Shown here piece by piece: positions 32,331-32,890 of a stretch of 32,890 nt of DNA. The stretch is taken from the NCBI GenBank assembly GCA_017938285.1, contig JAGBBW010000110.1, positions 1 through 32,890 on the forward strand, read 5' to 3'. Position numbers and translations under genes: made by a program. The notes below the pieces were generated by a model. It saw only the letters and a program-made list of their open reading frames with translations, was not told the origin of the DNA and searched no databases. Within the stretch, counting starts at the first letter, position 1; each line of letters opens with the position of its first letter. Source of the DNA: Lachnospiraceae bacterium (GTDB lineage: Bacteria > Bacillota > Clostridia > Lachnospirales > Lachnospiraceae).

Positions 32331-32890
32331 ATGATCATCTATTCTCATGAAGTAGAAGAAATGTGCCCAGTTGCCCAGGGTGTACATCACGGTGCAGCCC
32401 CAATTCCAGAGGAAGCAAAATGGGTAAAGTCAAAAGAAGTAAAGGATATTTCCGGTCTGACCCACGGTATCGGCTGGTGTGCTCCACAGCAGGGTGCATG
32501 TAAGCTGACACTGAATGTTAAGGAAGGTATCATCCAGGAAGCATTAGTTGAGACAATCGGCTGTTCCGGTATGACACACTCTGCAGCTATGGCAGCAGAA
32601 ATTCTTCCAGGTCTTACTGTTTTAGAAGCATTAAACACAGACCTTGTTTGTGATGCTATCAACACAGCCATGAGAGAACTGTTCTTACAGATTGTTTACG
32701 GTAGAACACAGAGTGCTTTCTCCGAAAATGGTCTCCCTGTAGGTGCAGGTCTGGAAGACTTAGGTAAGGGCTTAAGAAGCCAGGTTGGTACTATGTATGG
32801 TACTTTAAAGAAGGGTCCTCGTTACCTGGAAATGGCAGAAGGCTATGTAACAGGTATCGCTCTGGATGCAGACAACCAGATCATCGGTTA
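32331..32890 (+). CDS. NifU-like iron-sulfur cluster scaffold protein (partial, 3' end outside window)
   Basis: ATG 32331 follows AAAGGAG (32316-32322). The first 186 codons are open to the window end. The product MIIYSHEVEEMCPVAQGVHHG shows conserved cysteines in CAPQQGAC and ETIGCSGMTHSAAMAAE, matching the NifU-like Fe-S assembly scaffold family of Clostridia, usually followed by a GGGtGRT protein gene (not visible here). It would build or carry Fe-S clusters in the cytoplasm. Codon use is biased toward GGT, CGT and GCT, suggesting high expression. The Rex-type site upstream suggests redox control (inference). Confidence 0.72.
   Translation, partial: MIIYSHEVEEMCPVAQGVHHGAAPIPEEAKWVKSKEVKDISGLTHGIGWCAPQQGACKLTLNVKEGIIQEALVETIGCSGMTHSAAMAAEILPGLTVLEALNTDLVCDAINTAMRELFLQIVYGRTQSAFSENGLPVGAGLEDLGKGLRSQVGTMYGTLKKGPRYLEMAEGYVTGIALDADNQIIG

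Noticed and set aside
32387..32671. 94-codon minus-strand ORF opposite the scaffold gene
   Set aside because: Shadow of a highly conserved coding frame; no RBS.

Overview
The window looks like a chromosomal segment of a low-to-mid GC anaerobic Firmicute (Clostridia, most likely Lachnospiraceae). This rests on the 23S rRNA 3' end, strong AGGAGG-type ribosome binding sites, many T-tailed hairpin terminators, Gram-positive style LytTR/GHKL signalling, a YtrA-type GntR regulator and a Rex-like operator. No genus is claimed. No CRISPR array, tRNA, complete insertion sequence or prophage was seen.

Layout. (1) 1-304: the 3' end of a 23S rRNA gene and its terminator, with no 5S rRNA behind it. (2) 305-920: a mostly non-coding stretch with a 49-codon ORF, possible decayed coding sequence and a roughly 164-bp nested inverted repeat. 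(3) 921-5312: a compact three-gene cassette of a membrane-anchored HExxH protein, an SF1 (UvrD-like) helicase whose N-terminus looks like a RelE/ParE toxin fold, and a coiled-coil protein of unknown function. This is the best candidate for an undescribed system. (4) 5406-6390: pyrE and a 52-aa membrane protein. (5) 6418-11433: a LytTR response regulator and a GHKL kinase without membrane segments, then an ABC-2 exporter with two ATPases and two permeases. (6) 11519-16368: a heparinase II/III-like protein and two tandem MutS-like ATPases, facing a minus-strand alpha/beta hydrolase. (7) 17562-22673: an amino-sugar block with an XRE-type DNA-binding domain fused to a phosphoglucosamine mutase, a GlmU-like left-handed beta-helix protein, nagB and glmS. 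(8) 22775-27525: a minus-strand LUD-domain protein, then an arylsulfotransferase-like membrane-anchored protein overlapping a topoisomerase III gene. (9) 27630-29948: minus-strand membrane proteins and a GntR regulator whose promoter is embedded in a palindrome. (10) 30127-32890: a membrane-anchored 5'-nucleotidase and the start of a NifU-like Fe-S scaffold gene behind a near-consensus Rex site.

How the genes work together. The amino-sugar block covers the route from fructose-6-phosphate to GlcNAc-1-phosphate (GlmS, GlmM, GlmU-like acetyltransferase) plus the opposing deaminase NagB. The DNA-binding domain on GlmM suggests the enzyme may regulate its own operon. The two-component pair and the ABC exporter resemble peptide-sensing and export modules. 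The 921-5312 cassette combines a putative nuclease-like domain, a helicase, a membrane protease and a coiled coil, a mix that would suit stress response or defence; that function is inference only.
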